A stretch of DNA of 6,422 bases from Microbacteriaceae bacterium (GTDB taxonomy: Bacteria > Actinomycetota > Actinomycetes > Actinomycetales > Microbacteriaceae): NCBI GenBank assembly GCA_023254555.1, contig JALRLI010000057.1:1-6422 (forward strand), given 5' to 3'. The stretch's first letter is position 1. Each line of letters starts with the position of its first letter. The position numbers were made by a program, and so were the translations under genes. Below, piece by piece: positions 1-5,980 of this stretch. The notes under the pieces are model-generated. The model had not been told where the DNA came from. It searched no databases and was given only the letters and a program-made list of their open reading frames with translations.

Positions 1-180
1 CCATTTCGGATCCTGCGGATCAAGTCTCATAACCTTCTGATAGAGCAGGTGCGCTACGGGTGCCAAACTAATCGCGGTTCCTGGGTGGCCGTTTCCGACT
101 TTCTCAACGGCGTCAGCAGCTAAGACGCGTGCGGTATTCACTGCTTTGATATCTAAGTCATTCCAGACGAGTTCGCTCAA
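1..180 (-). CDS. tkt: Transketolase, N-terminal part (cut by window edge)
   Basis: The minus strand encodes the first 60 residues of transketolase, the thiamine-diphosphate enzyme of the non-oxidative pentose phosphate pathway (two-carbon transfer between ketose and aldose phosphates, cytoplasmic). The visible protein contains NTARVLAADAVEKVGNGHPG followed by TAISLAPVAHLLYQ, the family's highly conserved N-terminal block. The GHPG segment, with its His, belongs to the cofactor/substrate site of the family. The start is TTG at 180-178: an in-frame TGA lies two codons upstream, and AAAGGTG (plus-strand 185-191) is a good ribosome binding site four bases before it. The rest of the gene lies beyond position 1. 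It is transcribed away from ctaB, as in many actinobacteria, where tkt usually heads a tkt-tal-zwf group. I am confident of the family; the downstream genes are not visible. Confidence 0.95.
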   Translation of the reverse strand, partial: MSELVWNDLDIKAVNTARVLAADAVEKVGNGHPGTAISLAPVAHLLYQKVMRLDPQDPKW

Positions 181-260
181 TTTTCACCTTTGCCGAGAGC
201 CGAGCCTCGGAACCACCGAAGCAGATTTAAGTTTATAGTGCTTGCCGTAGACTGAAGGGG
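181..260. promoter_or_regulatory. tkt/ctaB divergent promoter region with overlapping -10 boxes
   Basis: These 80 bases must hold the start signals for both tkt (leftward) and ctaB (rightward). TATAGT at 234-239 on the plus strand fits a -10 box for ctaB, giving a leader of about 15 nt. On the minus strand the same bases read TATAAA (237-232), a -10 box for tkt with a leader of about 45 nt. The two boxes overlap, so polymerase could bind in only one orientation at a time. I see no convincing -35 hexamer at the expected spacing on either strand, which is common in actinobacterial promoters. Transcription start sites are inferred. Confidence 0.45.
200..210. repeat. 11-bp palindrome in the tkt leader
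   Basis: CCGAG-C-CTCGG is a perfect inverted repeat with 5-bp arms, lying between the tkt ribosome binding site (185-191) and the putative -10 boxes (232-239). A further CCGAG copy stands just before it (193-197, after a G). It could be a small operator or a minor hairpin in the tkt mRNA, but an 11-base palindrome can arise by chance. Confidence 0.3.
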
Positions 261-1190
261 ATGTCGACCACTCAACTCCACCCGGTTCAAGCGCCTGCGA
301 AGACTCGTACTGGTTTTCGACGCAAATTGAAGGCCTATATCGCCCTCACGAAGCCCAGAGTCATTGAGCTGCTGTTAGTAGTGACCGTTCCCGCTATGAT
401 TCTTGCCCAAAATGGCATGCCGAGCATCTGGCTTGTCTTGGCCACACTCATCGGTGGCGCAATGAGTGCTGGCTCCGCCGGGGCATTCAACTGCTACATC
501 GATCGTGACATCGATAAGCAGATGAATCGAACTCAAGACCGGCCTCTCGTCACAGGCGAGTTGACCGATCGCGAGGCCTACATTTTCGCGTGGTTATTAG
601 GCCTCGCGTCAATCGCTTGGCTCTGGCTGACCACGAATTGGCTCGCTGCCGCACTTTCGTTAGCCGCCATCCTCTTCTACGTGATTATTTATTCGCTGCT
701 TCTGAAGCGAAGAACAGAGCAGAATATCGTCTGGGGAGGAATTGCCGGATGCTTCCCTGTGCTCATCGGTTGGGCTGCAGTCACTGAGAGTGTCTCGTGG
801 CCACCGGTCATCCTTTTTCTCATCATTTTCCTCTGGACACCCCCGCATTACTGGCCGCTTTCTATGAAATATCGCGATGACTATGCAGTTGCTGGCGTAC
901 CCATGCTGGCGGTAGTGCGAGGTCGGGTAACCGTAGGGCTTCAAATCGTTCTCTACGCATGGGCAACTGCTGCCTCAGCTCTGTTACTGATCCCGGTCGC
1001 TGGAATGGGATTGGTGTACTCGGTTGTCGCAGTGCTCTCTGGAGCGTACTTCGTTTTCGATGCACACCTGCTCTACGCAGCAGCCGTTCGTAGTGAAGAG
1101 GGCAAACCAATGCGATTGTTCCACGGATCGATTGCCTACTTGTCGATACTCTTCTTGGCTGTTGCTATCGACCCGCTTTTACCGATTTAG
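261..1190 (+). CDS. ctaB: Protoheme IX farnesyltransferase (heme o synthase)
   Basis: A membrane prenyltransferase of the UbiA superfamily that attaches farnesyl from farnesyl diphosphate to protoheme, giving heme o, the precursor of the heme a used by aa3-type cytochrome oxidase. At 309 residues it has normal family length. The first Asp-rich motif is at residues 77-91 (N77, D81, D85, M88, R90, T91), followed by RPL. The second polar loop is YRDDYAVAGVPM at 204-215 (D206, D207). WTPPHYW, just before the second motif, is also typical of CtaB. About nine hydrophobic segments are visible. The start is ATG at 261. An AAGGGG purine run touches the start codon with no usual spacer, but no better start exists: the in-frame region upstream reaches a TAA at 228-230 with no ATG, GTG or TTG. 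It is divergent from tkt and convergent with ctaA, which performs the next step of the pathway. Confidence 0.96.
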   Translation: MSTTQLHPVQAPAKTRTGFRRKLKAYIALTKPRVIELLLVVTVPAMILAQNGMPSIWLVLATLIGGAMSAGSAGAFNCYIDRDIDKQMNRTQDRPLVTGELTDREAYIFAWLLGLASIAWLWLTTNWLAAALSLAAILFYVIIYSLLLKRRTEQNIVWGGIAGCFPVLIGWAAVTESVSWPPVILFLIIFLWTPPHYWPLSMKYRDDYAVAGVPMLAVVRGRVTVGLQIVLYAWATAASALLLIPVAGMGLVYSVVAVLSGAYFVFDAHLLYAAAVRSEEGKPMRLFHGSIAYLSILFLAVAIDPLLPI

Positions 1191-1191
1191 G

Positions 1192-2076
1192 TCACGCCTG
1201 GCGGTCGTCTCTCGCTCGCACCCACATCGTTGCGACTACCATGGTCATCCCTGCTGCAAGTAAGCAAGCGAGAACCATGTGAATAGTGACCAGAACTGGC
1301 GGAAGTGCGAGCCGAGCTTGGCTGATGCCAACGATGATCTGAAGCACAATCACAAGCATCGTGAGCTTCGTGAAGTTCCACATTCTGATTGCCTTAGCAA
1401 CGTATGCCTTACGCCACAACCAGAGCGTTCCAAAGAGCGTCACGTAGGCAGAAACTGCGTGCGCAGTTTGGATCGACTCGGGGTTTAGCCCGTTGCGTGC
1501 TGCGCCGCTATCGCCGGCATGCGGTCCCGCGCCGGTCGTCATTATGCCAAGCACCACTAAAACGAGCGTAGCGATTGCGACGAAATACGCACCCAACCGA
1601 ACATCAGAGGCAACAGTCGATACTCGCGGACCGGCTGATTCGTAGCTTCTGTAGACGAGTAGAGCCGCGAGAATCACAAGAACCACGCTGGCGAGAAAGT
1701 GCAATCCAACGACGTAAGGGTTGAGGCCGCTAAGCACTGTAATTCCACCAATGATCGCCTGAATGAACACACTCAATGCCGCTACTAGGAAGAGTCCGAA
1801 GATTTCCTTTCGACGCTTGCGAATCTTCCAGGCAAGGATGAGCCCAATAACCGCGATAATTTGCAGTACGAAGAACAACAGCCTGTTGCTAAACTCCACG
1901 ACGCCATGAATTCCCATTTCTGGCGTCGCAACGAACGAATCACCTGTGCAGGAGGGCCATGTTGGACATCCCAATCCTGATGCAGTGAGGCGCACGATTC
2001 CTCCGGTCGCAACGATAAGCACCTGGGTCACAAATACCAGCCATGCAAACGTACGAATTGATTTTGTTACAGCCAT
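1192..2076 (-). CDS. ctaA: Heme a synthase (COX15/CtaA family)
   Basis: An integral membrane heme-containing oxygenase that converts the C8 methyl of heme o to a formyl group, making heme a. From ATG at 2076-2074 the protein is 294 residues with eight hydrophobic segments. The N-terminal signature GGIVRLTASGLGCPTWPSC spans residues 25-43 and carries the cysteine pair C37/C43. H57 and E61 follow in an HxxxExxNR motif. Further histidines at the membrane positions expected for heme ligands are H126, H206 and H266. The TTGAGPHAGD loop (180-189) is also typical. The reading frame is open up to an ATG at 2142 (22 more residues), but that extension is polar, has no ribosome binding site and does not resemble the family, so I use the internal start. 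Upstream purines are weak (GAGAG about 10 nt before ATG). It is convergent with ctaB, with one base between the stop codons. Confidence 0.95.
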   Translation of the reverse strand: MAVTKSIRTFAWLVFVTQVLIVATGGIVRLTASGLGCPTWPSCTGDSFVATPEMGIHGVVEFSNRLLFFVLQIIAVIGLILAWKIRKRRKEIFGLFLVAALSVFIQAIIGGITVLSGLNPYVVGLHFLASVVLVILAALLVYRSYESAGPRVSTVASDVRLGAYFVAIATLVLVVLGIMTTGAGPHAGDSGAARNGLNPESIQTAHAVSAYVTLFGTLWLWRKAYVAKAIRMWNFTKLTMLVIVLQIIVGISQARLALPPVLVTIHMVLACLLAAGMTMVVATMWVRARDDRQA

Positions 2077-2083
2077 ACTTAGC

Positions 2084-2096
2084 AAACTCTCAGTTT
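2084..2096 (-). repeat. Perfect inverted repeat in the ctaA leader, over its weak ribosome binding site
   Basis: AAACT-CTC-AGTTT on the plus strand reads AAACT-GAG-AGTTT on the ctaA strand: 5-bp arms around a 3-base centre, ending 7 nt before the ctaA ATG (2076). In the mRNA it could form a small hairpin that includes the only purine-rich stretch (GAGAG) before the start. It may be an operator, an mRNA structure tuning ctaA translation, or chance; the stem is AU-rich and weak. Confidence 0.3.
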
Positions 2097-2119
2097 CACT
2101 TGATTCACGCTTTGAATAC

Positions 2120-2190
2120 CGCGCTAGAATTAGACAACGCATCGGAGCGGTTGCGCTGGCCCGTTTAGTTTGACGCGCTAGCTCCAGACA
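2120..2190. repeat. Split direct repeat CGCGCTAG-N4-AGACA, two copies 54 bp apart
   Basis: Copy 1 is at 2120-2136 and copy 2 at 2174-2190. Both read CGCGCTAG, then four unmatched bases (AATT and CTCC), then AGACA, so 13 of 17 positions agree and the four differences are all in the middle. The 54-bp offset is close to five helical turns, placing both copies on about the same DNA face. Copy 1 lies 44-60 bp before the ctaA start, where its promoter is expected; copy 2 lies in the putative sufB promoter. Conserved flanks with a variable centre are what a pair of operator sites looks like. No known regulator is recognised. Confidence 0.45.
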
Positions 2191-2200
2191 CTTCTAGGTT
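2170..2200 (+). promoter_or_regulatory. Candidate promoter of the suf operon
   Basis: TTGACG (2170-2175) is a strong -35 match and TAGGTT (2195-2200) fits the actinobacterial -10 pattern TANNNT. The 19-bp spacer is slightly long; an alternative TCTAGG at 2193 gives 17 bp but is a poorer box. Transcription would start near 2207 and leave a leader of about 95 nt before sufB. Copy 2 of the direct repeat fills most of the spacer, so a protein bound there should block this promoter. The assignment is by pattern only. Confidence 0.45.
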
Positions 2201-2211
2201 ACTCCTGAAGT
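2190..2211. other. Bulged inverted repeat over the suf -10 box and start point
   Basis: ACTTC (2190-2194) and AGG (2196-2198) pair with CCT (2204-2206) and GAAGT (2207-2211), leaving one bulged T (2195) and a TTACT loop: an 8-bp stem in total. It covers the putative sufB -10 box and start point. As DNA it may be an operator half-site pair (ACTTC-N12-GAAGT); as RNA it would form only if transcription begins upstream. It does not match the SufR operators I can recall from mycobacteria or cyanobacteria. Confidence 0.3.
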
Positions 2212-2301
2212 TGGTGAGCTATCTGCGTCTGCAGAACCTCAAGTGCTGCTGATATCTCCAAGACTGCCTAAGCGTTACATGCATGTGGAAGTGAGTACTC
2301 A

Positions 2302-3720
2302 ATGTCGGACATCCTGATTGACCGTCCTGAACTCGATGGGCTCGGTGTGTACGAGTTCGGTTGGCATGATCCTGACGCCGCCGGGGCGTCTGCGAAGCGC
2401 GGTCTCGATGAAATGGTGGTTCGTGACATCTCTGCACTGAAGGCTGAACCTGAGTGGATGCTCGAGCGTCGGCTAAAAGCGCTCAAGATTTTCGAGCGTA
2501 AGCCCATGCCTTCCTTTGGAGCCGACCTGAGTGAAATTGACTTCGAAAACATCAAATACTTCGTACGCTCCACAGAACGACAGGCTACCTCTTGGGAAGA
2601 TCTTCCCGAAGACATCAAGAATACCTATGAACGACTAGGTATACCCGAGGCGGAACGTCAGCGGTTGGTGGCTGGTGTGGCTGCACAATACGAGTCTGAG
2701 GTGGTGTATCACCAGATTCGTGAAGACCTAGAAGAACAAGGTGTGATCTTCCTCGACACCGACACCGCGCTCAAAGAGCATCCTGAAATTTTCAAGGAGT
2801 ACTTCGGCACAGTGATCCCTTCGGGTGACAACAAGTTCGCTGCGCTGAACACCGCAGTTTGGTCAGGTGGCTCCTTTGTATACGTTCCAAAGGGTGTGAA
2901 GGTCGAAATTCCACTGCAGGCTTATTTCAGAATCAACACAGAGAATATGGGCCAGTTCGAACGCACGTTGATCATCGCCGATGAAGATAGTTATGTTCAC
3001 TACATCGAGGGGTGTACCGCGCCTATTTACAAGACCGACTCACTACATTCCGCAGTTGTCGAGATTATCGTGAAGAAGAATGCGCGCGTTCGCTATACGA
3101 CTATTCAGAACTGGTCAACCAATGTTTACAACCTCGTCACAAAGAGAGCTGTGGCTGAAGAGGGCGCAACCATGGAGTGGATTGATGGCAACATCGGCTC
3201 GAAGGTGACGATGAAGTATCCGGCTGTATACCTGACCGGTGCTCATGCCAAGGGGGAGACGCTCTCTGTCGCTTTCGCAGGCCCAGGTCAACACCAAGAC
3301 GCGGGCGCCAAGATGATTCATCTCGCACCCTTCACGCAGTCTTCAATCGTCGCGAAATCAATCGCTAGGGGAGGCGGTCGCGCAGGGTACCGTGGCGAAA
3401 TTAGGGTTGATGCGAATGCCCATCACTCCGCGAACACAGTTCGATGCGATGCCCTCTTAGTGGATACGATTTCGCGGTCAGACACATACCCCGCGATAGA
3501 CATCCGGGTCGATGATGTTGAACTCGGACACGAGGCGACAGTTTCTAAAGTGAGCGAAGAACAGCTCTTCTACCTGATGAGCCGAGGCATGGAAGAAGAT
3601 GAAGCGATGGCGATGATTGTTCGGGGTTTCATCGAGCCAATCGCGCGTGAACTTCCGATGGAATACGCTCTTGAGCTCAACAAACTTATTGAGATGGGCA
3701 TGGAAGGTTCGGTCGGATAG
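2302..3720 (+). CDS. sufB: Fe-S cluster assembly scaffold protein SufB
   Basis: The principal scaffold subunit of the cytoplasmic SufBC2D complex, on which Fe-S clusters are assembled from sulfur and iron. At 472 residues it has full family length. C238, in an EGCTAP motif, corresponds to the sulfur-accepting cysteine of E. coli SufB (C254). C382, in RCDALL, corresponds to the cysteine proposed as a cluster ligand at the SufB-SufD interface (C405); both mappings are from memory. The HEATVSKVSEEQLFYLMSRG block and the VRGF helix that binds SufC are near the C-terminus. No intein interrupts the gene, although some mycobacterial sufB genes carry one. ATG at 2302 has GGAAG and GTGAG purine tracts 6-10 nt upstream. 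It is the first gene of the suf operon and its stop overlaps the sufD start by one base. No sufR gene precedes it. Confidence 0.97.
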   Translation: MSDILIDRPELDGLGVYEFGWHDPDAAGASAKRGLDEMVVRDISALKAEPEWMLERRLKALKIFERKPMPSFGADLSEIDFENIKYFVRSTERQATSWEDLPEDIKNTYERLGIPEAERQRLVAGVAAQYESEVVYHQIREDLEEQGVIFLDTDTALKEHPEIFKEYFGTVIPSGDNKFAALNTAVWSGGSFVYVPKGVKVEIPLQAYFRINTENMGQFERTLIIADEDSYVHYIEGCTAPIYKTDSLHSAVVEIIVKKNARVRYTTIQNWSTNVYNLVTKRAVAEEGATMEWIDGNIGSKVTMKYPAVYLTGAHAKGETLSVAFAGPGQHQDAGAKMIHLAPFTQSSIVAKSIARGGGRAGYRGEIRVDANAHHSANTVRCDALLVDTISRSDTYPAIDIRVDDVELGHEATVSKVSEEQLFYLMSRGMEEDEAMAMIVRGFIEPIARELPMEYALELNKLIEMGMEGSVG

Positions 3721-4892
3721 TGGCACAGACAGCTGCTCAACATGGCATCACAGCACACACCGAGGGCGCCTGGGATGCAACCCCTATTCAGACGCGAAGT
3801 GAGAGATTCACTTCTGCTGAAGTCGCTGATTTCGCGGAGGTAAGTGGCCTCGAAAGCGTCTGGAAGTTCACCCCTGTCAAGGAGCTTCAAGACCTTTTCA
3901 ATTCCGAACTTGACGGTTCACGTGACAACATTTCCGTTGATGCTTCAGCGGGCGTTAAGGTGGCGTGGGTACCGGTGGCAACTTCAAACCGAGGTGTCGC
4001 CGGTCTCCCTGAAGAGCGAGGTGCCGCTAATGCTTGGAGCCGCGCAGAAGAGGTGCTTGAAGCGCACATCACTGGCGAAAATCAGACACTCACCCTGAGT
4101 CGCTCCGCTCTCGATAAGCTGCCACGTGCCGCTCACACGGTAATCACTGCCGCCCCGCACGCGTCAGGCATCATTGTGCTTCGTAATACTGGTGACGCTC
4201 AGCTGAGTGAGAATGTGGAGATTGTCTTAGGAGACGGTGCCGACCTCACGGTGGTCTCTGTTCAACAGTGGTCCAATGATGCTAAACACCTTTCGAGCCA
4301 CTACGCTTCTGTAGGCCGGGATGCCTCCCTGAAGCACATTGTGGTTTCGCTGGGAGGGGCCATAGTTCGCGTAAACCCTTCAATACATCTCAATGCTGAG
4401 GGTGGAAGCATTGATGCGCTCGGCGCGTACTTTTCAACCAGCGGTCAGCACATCGAGCAGCAGGTTTACATTGATCATGACGCGCCACACACGAGAAGTC
4501 GCGTGACTTACAAGGGTGCGCTACGGGGAGAAGGCGCTCGCTCAGTGTGGATTGGCGATGTCCTCATTCGTCAGAGCGCAACCGGTACCGACTCATACGA
4601 GCAGAATCGCAACCTCGTACTTTCCGATGGCACACGCGCCGATTCAATCCCAAATCTTGAAATTGAGACTGGGGACATTGCAGGTGCGGGTCACGCAAGC
4701 GCCACCGGTCGATTCGATGATGAGCAACTGTTTTATCTGATGGCCCGTGGCATCACCGAGGAAGAGGCCCGTCGTTTGGTTGTTCGCGGGTTTCTGCTCG
4801 AAGTAATCAACCAAATCGGTGATGACTCTCTCGAAGATGAACTTCGCGTCGCAATCGAAGAGGCGATAGAGAGCGACCTCAGTAACTCATGA
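3720..4892 (+). CDS. sufD: Fe-S cluster assembly protein SufD
   Basis: The second beta-helix subunit of the SufBC2D scaffold, a paralogue of SufB needed for iron acquisition and complex stability. It is 390 residues, within the normal range and shorter than the E. coli protein. Its C-terminal segment FDDEQLFYLMARGITEEEAR, followed by VVRGF, mirrors the SufB segment and marks the SufC-contact region. H325, in GAGHASATG, corresponds to the conserved SufD histidine (E. coli H360) proposed to face the SufB cysteine across the interface. The start is GTG at 3720, inside the sufB stop (TAGTG), with GGAAGG about 12 nt upstream; no other early in-frame start exists, so translation is probably coupled. 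Its 3' end overlaps the Rieske gene in an ATGA junction. The assignment is firm; the residue mapping is from family knowledge. Confidence 0.95.
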   Translation: MAQTAAQHGITAHTEGAWDATPIQTRSERFTSAEVADFAEVSGLESVWKFTPVKELQDLFNSELDGSRDNISVDASAGVKVAWVPVATSNRGVAGLPEERGAANAWSRAEEVLEAHITGENQTLTLSRSALDKLPRAAHTVITAAPHASGIIVLRNTGDAQLSENVEIVLGDGADLTVVSVQQWSNDAKHLSSHYASVGRDASLKHIVVSLGGAIVRVNPSIHLNAEGGSIDALGAYFSTSGQHIEQQVYIDHDAPHTRSRVTYKGALRGEGARSVWIGDVLIRQSATGTDSYEQNRNLVLSDGTRADSIPNLEIETGDIAGAGHASATGRFDDEQLFYLMARGITEEEARRLVVRGFLLEVINQIGDDSLEDELRVAIEEAIESDLSNS

Positions 4893-5221
4893 CGAAACAG
4901 ATGGCGTGTGAGGTGAGTGAGCTCTCCCCAAACGTGGCGCTTCGGGTGCAAATTGACGGGGTACCAATAGCAGTGGTTATGGATGCGGCTGGAGAGATTC
5001 ATGCTCTCGGTGATACGTGTTCACACGGCCAAATCAGTCTCGCTGAGGGATTCGTGGAAGACGGCACGATTGAGTGTTGGGCGCACGGGTCTGCATTTAG
5101 CTTGAAAACCGGTGTTCCTCAAAATTTGCCCGCATTTGAGCCCGTTCCCGTTTTCGAGGTGCACATCGAAAACAATCAAGTATTTATCGACCCAACCGTA
5201 ACGAAAGTGATTGAAGCATGA
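4889..5221 (+). CDS. Small Rieske-type [2Fe-2S] ferredoxin of the suf operon
   Basis: A 110-residue soluble Rieske protein like the ferredoxin components of aromatic-ring dioxygenases (BphA3 type). The cluster ligands are all present: C44-S-H46 and C63-W-A-H66, that is CxH and CxxH 17 residues apart. The cysteine pair seen in respiratory and photosynthetic Rieske proteins is absent, and there is no signal peptide or membrane anchor. No oxygenase subunit or reductase is nearby. The gene is locked into the suf operon by four-base ATGA overlaps with both sufD and sufC, so it is made together with them. Such a gene between sufD and sufC is known in other actinobacteria and is usually annotated as a non-heme iron oxygenase ferredoxin subunit. 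A role as electron donor in cluster assembly, or as a client or sensor, is inference. A second in-frame ATG at codon 5 is a less likely start. Confidence 0.9.
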   Translation: MTKQMACEVSELSPNVALRVQIDGVPIAVVMDAAGEIHALGDTCSHGQISLAEGFVEDGTIECWAHGSAFSLKTGVPQNLPAFEPVPVFEVHIENNQVFIDPTVTKVIEA

Positions 5222-5976
5222 CCTCAGTACTAGAGATCAAAGACCTGCACGTGAGTGTTGAAACCGAACAGGGTACGAAGCAAATACTTCGCGGCGTTGA
5301 CCTCGTGATTCGTCAGGGTGAAATTCACGCCGTTATGGGTCCCAACGGATCAGGAAAATCCACACTCGCGCACACCATCGCCGGTCATCCCCGGTATACC
5401 GTTGATAGCGGAGAGATTCTCCTAGACGGAGAAGACGTTCTCGAGATGAGTGTTGATGAGAGAGCCCGTGCTGGCCTATTTCTGGCCATGCAATACCCCG
5501 TAGAGATTCCTGGAGTGACGAACTCCAATTTCCTGCGCACAGCAAAGACTGCTATCGACGGTGAAGCGCCTTCGATTCGTACCTGGGTGAAAGATGTCAA
5601 ACAGGCCATGGAGAATCTGCGTATGGACAGCTCGTTTGCTGAACGAAACGTGAACGAGGGTTTCTCGGGAGGCGAGAAGAAACGCAATGAGATTCTTCAG
5701 CTCGAACTCCTCAAGCCTAAGTTTGCTGTACTTGACGAAACCGATTCGGGTCTCGATGTCGACGCCCTGAAAATTGTCTCTGAGGGAGTAAACCGCGCGA
5801 AGGAGAACACTGGACTCGGTTTACTGCTCATTACCCACTACACCCGCATCCTTCGGTACATCAAGCCAGACTTCGTCCACGTCTTCGTAAACGGTAAGGT
5901 CGCGGAGCAGGGTGGTCCTGAGCTCGCTGACAGGCTTGAAGAAGAAGGTTACGACCGCTACTTGGTTGGAGCCTAA
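5218..5976 (+). CDS. sufC: Fe-S cluster assembly ATPase SufC
   Basis: The ABC-type ATPase of the SufBC2D complex; ATP binding dimerises SufC and reshapes SufB-SufD to open the assembly site. It is cytoplasmic and not a transporter despite its fold. At 252 residues it has normal length. Walker A is GPNGSGKST at 41-49 (K47). The ABC signature is FSGGEKKRNE from residue 149, the SufC form in which EKKRNE follows SGG. Walker B is FAVLDETDSGLD with D173 and the catalytic E174, and the switch histidine is H207 in ITHYTR. The ATG lies in an ATGA overlap with the Rieske gene, and sufT follows after four bases. In many actinobacteria sufS and sufU come directly after sufC; here they are absent. All catalytic motifs are intact. 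Confidence 0.97.
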   Translation: MTSVLEIKDLHVSVETEQGTKQILRGVDLVIRQGEIHAVMGPNGSGKSTLAHTIAGHPRYTVDSGEILLDGEDVLEMSVDERARAGLFLAMQYPVEIPGVTNSNFLRTAKTAIDGEAPSIRTWVKDVKQAMENLRMDSSFAERNVNEGFSGGEKKRNEILQLELLKPKFAVLDETDSGLDVDALKIVSEGVNRAKENTGLGLLLITHYTRILRYIKPDFVHVFVNGKVAEQGGPELADRLEEEGYDRYLVGA

Positions 5977-5980
5977 AGAG

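Noticed and set aside
2077..2142. N-terminal extension of ctaA to the ATG at 2142
   Set aside because: The 22 extra residues are polar, precede the family's normal N-terminus, and have no ribosome binding site; the extension would also overlap copy 1 of the direct repeat.
2201..2301. Riboswitch or attenuator in the sufB leader
   Set aside because: Only short 4-bp pairings such as GCAG/CTGC were found, with no known riboswitch core and no terminator-like stem with a T run.
2268..2618. 116-codon open frame on the minus strand over the start of sufB, considered as a possible sufR or antisense gene
   Set aside because: The translation is rich in Ser/Arg with no recognisable domain, and it is the antisense shadow of a conserved sufB sequence.
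2302..3720. Intein in SufB, as seen in some mycobacteria
   Set aside because: The reading frame is continuous at 472 residues, with normal spacing of all conserved blocks.
4733..5002. 89-codon minus-strand open frame across the sufD/Rieske junction
   Set aside because: It is antisense to two well-supported genes, low in complexity (Ser/Arg rich), and has no recognisable motif.
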